DNA of 64,000 nucleotides from Beverwykella pulmonaria (lineage: Eukaryota > Ascomycota > Dothideomycetes > Pleosporales > Melanommataceae). Location: the NCBI GenBank assembly GCA_001599595.1, contig BCHH01000013.1, positions 504,609 to 568,608 on the forward strand, in the 5' to 3' direction. Position numbers and translations under genes: made by a program. Shown here in pieces: positions 12,727-24,164 of the stretch (positions within the stretch are counted from its first letter, which is position 1; every line of letters begins with the position of its first letter). Below the pieces are notes generated by a model. It saw only the letters and a program-made list of their open reading frames with translations, had not been told where the DNA came from and did no database searches.

Positions 12727-14579
12727 CTACTTTCTATAGAAAGCGGAGATAGAAATGATGATGTAGACCTTGATCAATAAGGCGCCAGTGAGCCTATCCA
12801 CGTTAGTGTAGATACTTGATCAATCGACCTCCGCACTTACCAATTTGATTTGCCCTCTTGCACTACATATGTGACGATAATAATAGACGCAAACAGCGCT
12901 GCTGTAGTGAAGGCATCAAACTCTAGAGTCATATCGTCAATCTGCATACCCCATGCCACAAGAACAATACATGGGACGACCATGAGTGCTGTTTGCATGC
13001 ATCTCTCTAGCGTGAGCGCGATGCTCATGTCCATCTTATCAAGCATAGCGGCCTTGATTGACTGCGGGTCGTTACTGAGAATTGGGATGATGACTAGGCC
13101 CACGAAGGTCTGGGATAATCCTGTATGCTCAAGAAGGCCCTGTAAGTTGTCCATAGCAAATTGGGAATTGAAAGCTAATAGTACCACTGAGATGATTAGC
13201 AGGATTATGCTGACTAAGAGGCTGATTTGCGGTTCCTGAAAGTCAGCTCCCTCATCCTCTTCCTCTTTCATGGTCTTGACAAGCTGAGTAGAATGAATTT
13301 TTCCGCCGGCCGCAGCTGCAGTACCCGCGCCAATTGCAGCCATGCCCATGAATAAAGCCCCGTCTTCAATTTCAGTCTTGGGTCTTGGCTTTGCTTTCCG
13401 TACTTTCGGTTGCCCTATCTCATATAAAGCTCTGTTTGTGACGTACTGGAAGAGAACGTATAGGCCGTACGATACAAGGATGACGACTGCAGTGCCTCGC
13501 GACTGCCCGAGTATTCCTTCCGGGGTCGTATCAGTCATCAAGTGGGCCGTTGTGGGGACAACCACACTCAATACTGCGAGTAAAAGTAGCATACCGATCG
13601 TCTGAGCGATTGCTGGATCAAAATATTGCTCCAGCCGGCCCAGCCCGCCGAGGAAGAAACCAAGACCTGTTAAACACAACAGGTTCGATAAGATGTAACC
13701 TAGCAGAGACATCTTCAGGACGAAGATCTGCCGCTTCTTGAGCAAAAGAACCGAGGTGATGAGTTGAACTGCATTGCTATCGTTCGCTCTTAGTTTTCAC
13801 ACTGGTCCGAGATTGTCCTGGCCTTCGTACCTGAATGTCATGCTCAGCAATCCGCCGTAAATATCTCCAAGCCTAATTGCCAATTCTTCTGTAGCGAAGC
13901 CCATGAGAGATGCCATAGGAATGATAGCAACAAAATTGATCGAGAACACAAAAGCAGGCGTAAGATGGGCGTAATTGACCGCAAATCCAGTCGGAACGAA
14001 GACTAGAAGTACGTTGAACCAAGAACCGACGATGATGGCTCGAAGCTGGCGGCCTAAAGGCAGTTGTCTGGTAAGAGTCCACCATTGTTGGACATTCTTG
14101 ATGTCTCTTCCTAAATACGTCCTGTCGCGGTGGCCATAAGCTTCAATTTCTTCAAGGTGGTCTCCAAGGTCAGATTCAGAATGCTTTCTAAATATGCCCT
14201 GGAATCTGGTCTGTTTCTTGGGGACTGCAGTTGTGTCTACTGCAGTTGTGTCTGAGACATCTTTTCTTGGATTGCTGATGAATTCTGGAGCCGCTGCTGG
14301 AGCAGTGTTTGTTCGATATGGGGCTTCGATAATCTCATGCTGTGTTGGACGTTCACTTGGAATCGTCGCAGCACGCTGCGGAGCGGTAAAGGAATATGCT
14401 GGTCCTGCTTGGACCGGGGAGCTCTCGGTCCCACTGGTCTCAGTCTCCCCGCGACGGACATGCGCGAAAGGGTTCCAGATGGCGTTGCCAGAGTTGTCTT
14501 TCGATGCCAAGCGGCGAGCCCTATAACGAACGGCGTCTGGTACCCGTAAGCTAGATAATCGCGACCGACATGTATGCAC
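12727..14579 (-). CDS. CAX-family Ca2+/cation-proton exchanger-like protein with altered catalytic motifs
   Basis: Three exons: 14579-13831, 13776-12841 and 12793-12727; introns of 54 and 47 nt. The product is 583 aa if the ATG at 14579 is right. A ~165-residue hydrophilic N-terminus precedes about 11 membrane segments in two CAX repeats, split by a loop with an acidic run (KEEEDEGADF). Repeat 1 reads GGLLSMTFSNAVQLITS across the first junction. Repeat 2 reads SNDPQSIKAAMLDKMDMS. In characterised CAX proteins these places hold GNAVELI and GNAAEH, whose Glu residues carry Ca2+/H+; here both are Gln (about 254 and 488). The last exon restores a terminal helix ending FYRK. Fungal CAX proteins usually sit in the vacuolar membrane. 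The fold is clear, but transport activity is doubtful. The 5' end is the least certain part. Confidence 0.82.
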
Positions 14580-15797
14580 TTACGCATTTAGCTAGTCTAG
14601 TCTATTATTTCAAATCCCTTGCTACTATGACTTGCAGGTGCATCAGATATGAAGGCAGGCTCCGCGAAAGTCGATGAGAACCAGTTCTTTGCGCATAGAG
14701 AGCGGTGTGACAGCCTGATGGCGAGAGTGAGGCTAGTGCTAAGCATTGTCTCTGGGTTCGGACATCATCGGGCACATGACCTACGGTTTTAGACGTCCCA
14801 TGCGCGGGTTCCGCGACTTGATATATCCATCGTAGACTAGGTACTGTTCTCCTTGGTCTTCGCACATTTCAAAACACAGTTCGATTCCAAATATGCCAAA
14901 GCACTGTCTTCGACAAAGATCTTGGACGAGCTTACTCAGCTTCAGCTTGGGCTGATGATTGGACGTTAACGTGCCATGCTCTATAAACAGCACTCGTACG
15001 CTCACTCCGAGTTCCCGACGTCACAGCCACGTGACAGCCTCCACACGCCACTCCGGCACTCCACCCGAAGATGCAACCGTCCGTTGCGAAGTGAGCCTCT
15101 CTGCAGCCCGCTTCTCAAGCGTGCCATGCTATCTTTTACCGGGCACAGCTTTCCTGGGAGCTCAGCGCCCCTAGATCGTGCTCTTAGGGCTGAAGGTCCT
15201 GCAGCTTGGGCCTATCAGCTTTACCTGTTCCAGCACTTATCGGGAGAGTGCCATAGCGACGAACCCGCAGTAGCTTTCCAAGGCATGACAGCATGGTTTG
15301 CAACAATGCGTTGTTCCATAAGATTAGACCTACAGGTGGAAATTCTCGGGACGATCGTCAAACAGGTAAGCCCTCAAAACAGACTTGCTGAGCCCCGATC
15401 CATAGCTGTTAACAGGTAGTGAGAAGCAGGACTTGAAAACCCTCTAACATGTGGCGATCTATCACGATGATTGAATTACTTCATTGAATCTTACTCTTCT
15501 TCTCCCATTGCTTCTTTTCCATGAGCTTTGATTATGCGTATTTCTTTTTACGGCGACATTGGATCCTCAATGCTGTTAAGAGAAGGCCTTGGACGCGTCT
15601 AGAAGAGTGAATGTCCCGATTGGGCTTAGCATATGCGCCATCGGAAGTCGGAAGGTGGCCTTTTGCACAGCGCCAAGCCAATACCAAATGTCGCTCGCCT
15701 TCCCAAGTTGACGGCCATCCTTCACGACCGCCTCTACCTCTTGTCACCAACACTCATCCTCGTTCCTGCTCTCTCGCTACGCGCCCCACCACTTGCA
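14580..15797. promoter_or_regulatory. Divergent intergenic region, CAX-like / PHO88
   Basis: This 1.2-kb gap lies between two divergent genes. A plus-strand open frame at 14976-15419 has no recognisable domain and looks like chance. The true 5' exon of the CAX-like gene could lie here, since its start was not secured. Confidence 0.4.
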
Positions 15798-16569
15798 ATG
15801 GCTATCAATCCGCAGGTATATCGCCTCCATCCCAATCCAACGCCAGAAAGCTAACGGCGTTGCTCCCAGATCACCAACCTCATCATCATCTTGTATGTCG
15901 TGCGCGCTGCCATGGACGACCCGACCGACGGCTAATGCGTGTGTAGGGGGTTTATGCAAATCTCCAAGAAGGTGCCCTTTGATGACCCGAATGTGCTCAA
16001 CGGCGTGCGTGCCCTTTACGTGCTGTCCAACATCGTCATCGCCGGTATCTACTTCTACGTGCAGGCGCAGATCAACAAGAAGAATGGTGCGTGGGCCTCC
16101 TCTCCACCCACACTATACTCCCTCCCCTCGCCAGATCATACCCCAGATCACAGTTGCTGATGCTTTATAACCAGACATGACAGTCGTCAAGTACGTAGAG
16201 CCAGCGCCCATGGGTTCCGGCGACGAGGAGAAATTCGTCGCGACCACCGTCAAAGCCTACGATCTCCAGCAACTCCGTGCCCTCTTCAAAGCACAGCTCA
16301 TGGGCGTCGGCATGATGGCCGTCATGCACTTCTACTTCAAATACACCAACCCGCTGCTCATCCAGTCCATCATCCCGCTCAAGGGCGCCTTCGAGGGCAA
16401 CCTCGTCAAAATCCACTTGTTGGGCCAGCCGGCGACGGGCGATCTTACGCGGCCGTGGAAGGCGGCAGCGGGTATCATGGGCGCGATGCAAGGAGGCGAG
16501 ATCAAGACGGATAAGAAGAGCGTTGAGGCTGCGGAGCGGGCTGGCCGTGGTGGTGTCAAAGACGAGTAG
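15798..16569 (+). CDS. PHO88: PHO88/SND3-type ER membrane protein
   Basis: Four exons: 15798-15815, 15870-15892, 15947-16086 and 16175-16569. The product is 191 aa. The first two coding exons are tiny (18 and 23 nt), and the joined start reads MAINPQITNLIIILGFMQ, the expected PHO88 N-terminus. Family landmarks follow: KKVPFDDPNVL, VVKYVEPAPMGSGDEE, YDLQQLRALFKAQLMGVGMM, and a strongly conserved block from HFYFKYTNPLLIQSIIPLKG to LGQPATGDL. The C-terminus is the usual basic, Gly-rich tail. Two or three membrane segments are visible. In yeast the protein acts in SRP-independent targeting to the ER (SND pathway) and affects phosphate transporter maturation. The length is normal and nothing is missing. 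Confidence 0.95.
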
Positions 16570-17129
16570 GGGATGGCTTGGTGATATTGGGCGGAAAAGG
16601 GGCCTTGGGGTTTGTTTACATGTTCGGAGGGTCGGCATAACGGCATTGGGGACCTTTCCCGCTGTCTTGGCATTAAAATGGGTTCGCGGTTGCGAACTGT
16701 ATATTAGATAGAGTTAATTGCATTTGTCCCACATTGTTCCGGAGTGCTGAACATCATAAAACATTTTTGAACGCCTTCGCACAGTGACCGGTCAACCAGC
16801 CATCGCCAAGGCCTGTCACACAGCCCTTCCGCCCTTTTATTCATCGCTCACCGGAAGTCTCCAAGTTTTCCTGCAGAAACGATGTGCAATTAAGCTAGTA
16901 TATTGCAGAATATCCTAGGTTTGACTCAACAGTGTGCACTACGCCAATCGTGAGCATTTTGACCTAAGTATAATTCGTATTTTCAATATAAATAAGTCTG
17001 CCCTCAATGTAACCCCTGACTAACCACACAAGATACTCTACCTTCCTTTTCTTCTTTATAGAGACCTTGCACTATTTCCGTGTTCTCCTATTCCAGAGTC
17101 TTCGAATACTGCGCCATTTCAACTCAGCC
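16570..17129. other. Intergenic region, PHO88 to SGNH hydrolase
   Basis: This is the 3' flank of PHO88 and upstream sequence of the next gene. It has a TATA-like ATATAAATA (about 16987-16995) and a pyrimidine-rich stretch just before the following gene. No other feature was seen. Confidence 0.4.
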
Positions 17130-18002
17130 ATGTCGAAGCAACCACTCCCCTCCCAAAATTCCTTCCTCCATCTCACCGATGCCCAGTTCCTCCGCCACCT
17201 TTCTCAGTACGCAGAATCCAAGCTCCGCTCTCAAGAAACGTGGAACCATGTACACATCCCTGAGCTCAATGTCCGTCTGGGCCTTGACCTACCCTCCTTG
17301 CCCTCTCCATCTAATAGCGATGACCCTTTTGCGCCCCACCCAGATTTAGAAAATAATAGAGAAATAGAGGTCATTTATCTTGGGAACTCGATGCTAGAGC
17401 GGCTGAAAAGTACAGGACAAGAAACGAGGGTGGGGATGTTGGGGAGATTGGGGAGCGCGTGGAATGCGGGGGTGGGTGGGGAAACGGGGTTCAATATTAT
17501 AAGCAGATTGGAAGGGGGAATGTATGAGATTCTCAAAGAGAACCAGCAAAAGTACAACACCAACGATACGAGAATTGCGGATGCGAAGATGGATATCAAA
17601 CTATGGATCCTAGTTTCGGGTACGAATGATCTGCATAAGAAAAGAGGATTCAGACCGAGGAATGTCGAGGCTTATAGGGCGTTGCTGGAGGCTTGTTTGA
17701 AGATTGCGCCGCGGAGTAGGGTGCTCGCGTGTGATGTGTTCTATCGTAAGGACATCCCAGATGAGCGTGTGGAGGAAGCAAATGATGTGCTAGAGAAAGT
17801 GGTGAGGGATGTGAATAGGGACTTGGGAGAGGAGAGGGTGGTATGGGTGGAGGCAAGGCAGTTGATTGGGAAAGAGACGCTGGTCGATGATGTGCATTTG
17901 GATGAGGAAGGCTATAAGACCTGGGATGCGGTGTTGTGGCCTCGGGTGGTTGAGGTTTTGGGTGAGGATCCCAGTGATAAGGAGACGATAAAAATGCAGT
18001 AA
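17130..18002 (+). CDS. SGNH/GDSL-type hydrolase
   Basis: A single exon encodes 290 aa. The four SGNH blocks are present in order: block I GNSMLERL (Ser near residue 87), block II with Gly in WNAGVGGE, block III VSGTNDLHKK (Asn), and block V DDVHLDEEGY with the Asp/His pair. This resembles the alpha subunits of PAF-acetylhydrolase-like esterases, which cleave ester bonds. The substrate cannot be told from sequence. I prefer the ATG at 17130 (MSKQPL), which gives a soluble cytosolic protein. An in-frame ATG at 17067 would add 21 residues (MHYFRVLLFQSLRILRHF...) that could act as a mitochondrial presequence. No intron is needed, unlike most neighbours. Confidence 0.88.
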   Translation: MSKQPLPSQNSFLHLTDAQFLRHLSQYAESKLRSQETWNHVHIPELNVRLGLDLPSLPSPSNSDDPFAPHPDLENNREIEVIYLGNSMLERLKSTGQETRVGMLGRLGSAWNAGVGGETGFNIISRLEGGMYEILKENQQKYNTNDTRIADAKMDIKLWILVSGTNDLHKKRGFRPRNVEAYRALLEACLKIAPRSRVLACDVFYRKDIPDERVEEANDVLEKVVRDVNRDLGEERVVWVEARQLIGKETLVDDVHLDEEGYKTWDAVLWPRVVEVLGEDPSDKETIKMQ

Positions 18003-21000
18003 ATCATCTGATAAGTCACATAGTAACAAGAGGGGAAAAAAGGGACGCACACTAAACTACATGATTAATTACAGAAGGTTTTCAAAGCAGCTATGTTTGA
18101 GCATAGAAACCACTCACACTACAGAGCGAAGCAGCGCTATGGCGAGGACTTATTTGGCGTCTCACTATCACATCATCTTAGCTGCTTCTGCTACCCTATT
18201 TTTCCCCTATTAGTCATTCTTGGCCGGACTCCATGGATGGTTGCTATCAAGACCTAGCATACAAAATTCCGCAGATGACGGTGGTGGTATGAATATTTAT
18301 CATGGCAAAGGACGAGGAAGAAGAGACATGAGTGATGCGATCTTCCTTGTCTGACTCATTGAAGAATGTGAGGAGTGGTAGAAGAGGATATGAAGGGACT
18401 CGAGGTATGAATCTTGTAAAGGATAGGAAATAAGTTTGGTGATCACTATATAATAATGTGGAGTCTAATGTTGGGAGATATCGGGGTGCAGAAAGCTACC
18501 TACCCATCGAAGCGAAGCAGCGCTAAATCGTTACCTCCAATCAACCACGTAGACACCTGTTTCCTGATTTCTAGATGCTGCTCCATTGAGAGTCTGTAGC
18601 CACAGGATGTTGGGGCGGGTCATCTTATGATCTGAAGCGTTCAGTACGATCGGTGTAGTCATTATTTTGGCTTGCGCATCGCAGAGCATGAGTACTCAGG
18701 ACCTACGCCCCGATAGTACGCGACACGTGCTGTGAATGTGAATATTCTGAAGATTTGGGAAGACGGGGAGGATAAAACGTGTACTGCTTCTAGAGACTGT
18801 AATACGGTCGACAGAAGATGAAGAGATGAAGTGAAGAGGCGATGTGAGCAGAGGAGAAAGAATGCTTTCTTTGTGAGAGCTCTGTAGAATTGTACGTAGC
18901 GAGAAGGAGAGAGATATTCGAACATCTGCGCCTTCTGATGTTTGAGCTGTTACCGGAAGGGATTTGAATGAAGAAAATTCAGCGACGAGACTTTGGAAAG
19001 CTGAGTCTAACCTCAATTCAATTCAAGAAGTCATGTTGTGAATGGCAAGTCATGCAAATGTTAGGAGTAACCTTACATAAACGTACTGCACACAATTTTC
19101 CTTCATGTTGACTCAATCATAGGTGAGGTACGTTGTACGACTGAAGAAACATATCACTAATTTACAAGGATACCGTGTCGAGAACATAATGTGCTTCCGT
19201 GGATCTAGCATGCCCGACTTTTACCTTCTTCTTAACTAATTGCAACCCGGTATTTCAAGATTATCTCTCCAGCGTAGCTGGACTTGCAAGTCTTATGAAT
19301 GCGTGCCACGCCACCAACATCGCCATGGTTATTGTCATCCATATTATAGAGATTGGCTCAGTCGACGAAGAAGTACTAGTCATCGAATACCAGGCCATCT
19401 ATGAGAGAATCGAGAGCGAGCTCCGGACTTGGCGAGAGCGGATCAATAGATGTTGACTCGTTCGGAACCCATGCGCACAACTGCAGATCTTGAGGTTGGC
19501 GTGGTTGGACGTACCCATCTGATTTTCGAACATCGGAAAACTCTACGAACAATATGGTCTCATTTTCGAAGGGATGGTTGTTTTTGTAGAGAATGGGGCT
19601 GCGTTAGGAAATGTGTACCTTTGAAGGTACCTAAGGTAGGCTGTGACGTGTACGGATATGGGATATTGAGATTGAGTAGCGAGTTAAGTTTATGCTAATC
19701 AATGCATGTGTTCAAGATATACTGGAGACTATGGCTAGGTCATGTGTTTATTTCACAATTCATTGATTGTAATGTGTCACTGCGTTATTCTGACGGCTAT
19801 AAATGCGCCGTCCTTAGTTGGACTCGCAAAACCAATTACTCAAATGCAGGACCTAGATATTACCTACGGCTCATATGTAGAATAAATATACAAAACATGA
19901 CATGTGATCACGGAAATCCAACTAACTCTAATTAGCGCTTCGGTCCCTAGATTTCCCCATACGGGAGTTGGAGAACAATCTCAATCATCTCTACAGCCGG
20001 ATACATCGGCGCAGGATTGCTATTGACACGAAAATCCGGATGGTATATCCTGATGTCTTGTATTCAAGAGAAAGATTGGCTTCTTTTTTATGCTGAAGTT
20101 TGAGCTTTAAACATGTCTTTCAAACCCCCTTAATCTTTTAGAATCAACGAATTTCCACGATGTGTTGCGGCATGGAAGCACTAACGCCTCCTCTTATCAT
20201 CGCCTATCACTCACAAGGCTCATTCTTTATCTCCTGCGTTATAATTTCAAACTTCCCAGTTCACTGCTATGCCACGCAGCCACGTACGAGCCCTTCATCA
20301 ACACCTCGATTCGTCAACGTCACCCTTCCCAAATCATATGAGCACCTTCCGATACAAAACCCTATCCCATTTACCGATTCTGCTGATTCTCTTCTCCAAC
20401 CATACCTCTTCTTTACGAGCAACCAGTGCAACAACCTACATCTGAATACATTGAAATCCCGCGATCCCTATCAACGACCTGCAACCCACCGCCAAACACA
20501 ATCTTCGGAAACTCACCCTCATCTACGCAGTCCAAGGCCAGTATACCTCGCAAGTCGATCTACATGCCATGCCGTGGACATTGAGAATACCCCCTGACCT
20601 GGAAGTGATACTAGCAATGTGGAGTAAGTTGAGTGCAGTGAGACAAAGGCAAGCACAAAGACCACTGCCACTAACGGCGGTGAGAACGTGGATGAGAAAC
20701 TAGCAAAGAGGGAGAGGAGGAGGAGGAGGAGGAGGAGGAGGAGGAGGAGGAGGAGGAAGAGGAGGAGGAGGAGAGACAAAGGCCAGTGAAGATGAGCTAA
20801 GGCAATAGTGTAGAAATGGTGCAAGTGGCGGACATTGAGACGATCCGAGTCTGGACGTCTAGGGAAGCAGGTTGGCAATAGTAACGTGATAGCAAAACAA
20901 GTTGAGAAATCATGACTGTGTCGCGTTCTGCACCTAAATTAGAAGCAGCGCAGAGTGTATTTGGACCCAGACTCCAAATAATCTGAGAAATATACTATGC

Positions 21001-21118
21001 CGTGTCGGGTCATGCCATGCCATGCCATGCATCTACTCCTCCGTCATCCCCATCATTCAAGCATACCAGATATAAGATTCCCAAACGCCACCACAATCGA
21101 GCAACTGCGGCATAAATG
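18003..21118. other. 3.1-kb intergenic region without a supported gene
   Basis: This gap between two converging genes has only short frames without family patterns; the longest is 145 codons at 20160-20597 (+). It contains a GGA microsatellite at 20715-20773 and a 14-bp direct repeat (GCGAAGCAGCGCTA at 18126 and 18512). A CATGC-rich run lies near 21010. I see no transposon ends. Confidence 0.5.
20715..20773. repeat. (GGA)n microsatellite
   Basis: About 19 nearly perfect GGA triplets, with one GAA interruption, lie in the intergenic region downstream of MCM5. The purine/pyrimidine strand bias is complete over the tract. Confidence 0.9.
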
Positions 21119-23340
21119 CTACGCACTACTCCTGAAGACAACACTGCCGCCATGTCTCCACCTAATCGTCTCTCTAGCAGCCATAACATGCAGCGCCCGC
21201 CCAAGTGCCTGCTCACTGTACCCCTTTCCGTCGACCATCTCCCTCTTCAACGTACTCAGGTTGACCTGCCAGCCAATCGGCATCCTGCGCCTCAACTCTT
21301 CTTCGACCTTGTTCACCTCGTCCATCAGCTCCTTTGAGCCCTGGCCACCACCTTGGTTGACAGCGTCCATGGTTGAGGCGAGGAAAAGGCGAATTGCCTC
21401 ATCGACGTGCTTCTCATCAGCTACAGGTGAGAGACTGAGTTTTGCGAGGGATTCAGTGATACGGATGATGGCTTCTAGCTGTCTGACCGTGATGGGGATA
21501 CTGCTTCGCTGGTTCGCATTCATCTCGCTTGCGTGAACTTGCCGACGAATGGACACGAAGTGGGAAGAGAGCTTCTCGGCGGCTTCGGGAGAAAGTCTGG
21601 GCGCGCATTTTTGCCTGCAGTAGGAGATATAGCGCTTCATCTTGTCGATAGGGATCTCGGCTTGCACCGTCTCTTCAACGCCGCGGCCGCCCATTGCAAT
21701 GCCCATGACGTGCTTCGCGATGCGCTCATCACGGCCGCGCTCGTGCTCGTCGCGGACAATGAAGATCATGTCGAAACGACTCAAGATGGTGGTCTGGAAA
21801 TCGATGTTCTCTCCCGGTGTCTTCATATCGTCGTATCTTCCGAATACAGGATTCGCGGCGGCGAGGACGGAGGTTCGAGAGTTTAGAATTGTGGTGATGC
21901 CTGCTTTTGCAATGGAGATGGTTTGCTGTTCCATGGCTTCATGGATAGCGACACGGTCTTCGTCGCGCATCTTATCAAACTCGTCGATACAGACCACGCC
22001 GCCGTCTGCGAGAACCATGGCTCCGCCTTCGAGGTAAAACTCCCGCGTGGTATGGTCGCGCTGGACCGAGGCTGTGAGACCAGCGGCCGACGAGCCTTTA
22101 CCGGAGGTGTAGATGGCGATTGGTGATGCTTTCTCGACGAATTTGAGGAGTTGAGACTTTGCGGTTCCAGGATCTCCAAGAAGAAGAACGTTGATGTCGC
22201 CACGAAGTTTCATGCCGTCGGGAAGAATCTTTTTGGAGCCGCCCATCAACAAACATGCAATCGCTTTCTTGATGTCTTTGTTGCCATAAATAGAAGGCGC
22301 AATGCAGCTCGCAAATACTTCATAGATATCGGGTCTTCTGCTCATTTCGAGGAATTCCTGCTCCTCTTCTTCAGTGAAGACAGCATTTCCCTTGTTCGAG
22401 TGGTCCACTTCGGCGTGAATGCCTACGGCGCGGATATATGGATTTCGGATTGCGACTGCAGCGCCCTGGCCCTTCTTAGATCCTTTCTGCTGGTATATAG
22501 AAAATACGCCTGTGATGGTACATCGAGATCCAGGAACGACACGGTTGGTGAGGTATCGGTCAGCGGAGATCATGATGTGACGCGGCAGTTCGCCGACGGG
22601 AACCTGATCGGGTGCTTCTTGCAGTTTGAGCACCTGCTGGTCGATAAACTGACATCGCTCATGTAGGACGTAGTATGGGTCTAACGGGCACTTTTCCGAA
22701 GCGTCGCCCTCCATCCTCACTCTGCCGCACGTTCGTGGTAGCGACACACCCGCAAAGCCACCAGACACAGGTAGAAGCTCATCGTGCCGGCAATTTCGGC
22801 AGCGGATGGCGAGAGCGGTAGATTTGGAGGAGAGGGTTGAGGCGCCAATAATTATGCCGGGTATGCGCACGAGATTCGAGACATTTGCGGCGTTCAGGTC
22901 GCGGATGGAGATGGTGGATGCGGAGGAGTGGAGAAGCAGCTGGTGTTCGGGGAGCTTGAGGCTCTTCTGGGAGGGGTAGACGATGCGCTGCGTGCATATC
23001 TTCAACGCTGCTTCAAACTGCGAGGGTCAGCTTCTGGTAGGTGCGTCATGAGTGAGGGACCGTCTACCAAGGGAATGATTTCGGCGGGGTCTTGGGTGAG
23101 CTTGTGCGCGAGCTCCTCGTCGTAGGAGATAAGGTGGGCGATGTCGATATCGCAGTAGTACTGCTTTACCAGCACATTCTCACGGATCTGGTCTCTGTAG
23201 ACGAAAATGTTGTCGAGATGGAAATCCATGACAAAGTCGACCAGCGCCTGCTGCACGCGCGAGGGGGCCGGATCATGGTGATCGTCGCCTTGGGCACTTC
23301 CGAAAAGATTGATCGCATAGTTCGACGGTCTGTCTGCCAT
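21119..23340 (-). CDS. MCM5: MCM5, replicative helicase subunit
   Basis: Two exons: 23340-23068 and 23017-21119; intron of 50 nt in phase 0. The product is 723 aa. The joint reads DPAEIIPL then [17 protein letters not shown], as in other fungal MCM5 proteins. An unspliced reading would stop shortly after. The N-terminal domain has a zinc-binding set (CRNC near 164-167, then CGR..KCPLDP). The AAA+ domain has Walker [10 protein letters not shown] near 372-380, Walker [10 protein letters not shown] near 432, and the arginine finger LSRFDMIF near 504. A winged-helix end follows. MCM5 is part of the MCM2-7 ring loaded at origins; with MCM2 it forms the gate of the ring. All motifs are intact and the length is normal. 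Confidence 0.96.
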
Positions 23341-24164
23341 TGTGTATGTAGTGCGAGTGTGAGACGGACTTCGAAGATCTGGAGAAATGGAACGGGAGCG
23401 AGGGGATATGATTTTGGGGGCGGCGCAACGCGAGACCGTGGAACGCGTCCAGGTCGCGAAATCAATTTTCAATTAAGCTGAGTTCGGCTTAGCGTAGACA
23501 CAGACCAAGCTCATACTAGCCAACGACTTCGCATCGACAATTTGAACACATGGTTCATAGTCGTAATTGAGATCATCGATAAGTGCTGAGCTACTTTGAC
23601 AGTTGATCTCTTGTCTGCTTGAGCTCGTACCTCAGAGAATAACAAGGTGTACATATGGGATCTCTGGGAGATTGCGAAAGCCCTGCCGGCAAATGCAAGA
23701 AGAGTTGGCAGGGCAGAGTCGATCATGCTGTTTTTGCAACTATAGCTACCACTACTTCAATTCCTACTGCCGATGAGCAGTAGATTTGAAATAATACTGC
23801 GGTCACGTGAGCAGTCTATGGACCGATCTGGTCGGCTTTGGGATCCAAGCTCACCCGGCCCGAACAGCCTCTTGCCGAATGAGGAAAACCACTTGGCATT
23901 AGCGCGCCATCACGGAGCTGCTGGAGTGTTTGATAGACGTCGACTTGGTGCCCTCCCGCACACACGCATCACCGACTACCTGCACCATTCCTGCCGGCAC
24001 ATGCTCTTTAGCCTCGTATTTCACTACCTCTACTCCTCTACCTCCTTCTCCACCGCCACGCACTGCACCTTGCGCGACATGACATAGCAGAGCGGACCCC
24101 CGAGCGTCTTTGTCCCCATCCCTATGCCTCGGCCACCCACCAGCCCCCAGCTCGCGCCGCGGAC
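23341..24164. promoter_or_regulatory. Divergent intergenic region, MCM5 / VPS54
   Basis: This 824-bp gap lies between two divergent genes. A TCACGTGA core lies near 23802-23809, a common fungal bHLH site; its use here is not shown. No other gene is visible. Confidence 0.45.

Noticed and set aside
14976..15419. 147-codon plus-strand open frame between the CAX-like and PHO88 genes
   Set aside because: No domain, no bias typical of coding sequence, and it fills the promoter gap of two divergent genes.
18126..18525. 14-bp direct repeat GCGAAGCAGCGCTA, 386 bp apart
   Set aside because: Only two exact copies (a partial third near 28652); too little to call a functional element.
20160..20597. 145-codon plus-strand open frame in the large intergenic region
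   Set aside because: Ser/Pro/Thr-rich low-complexity composition with no recognisable family, next to a microsatellite.
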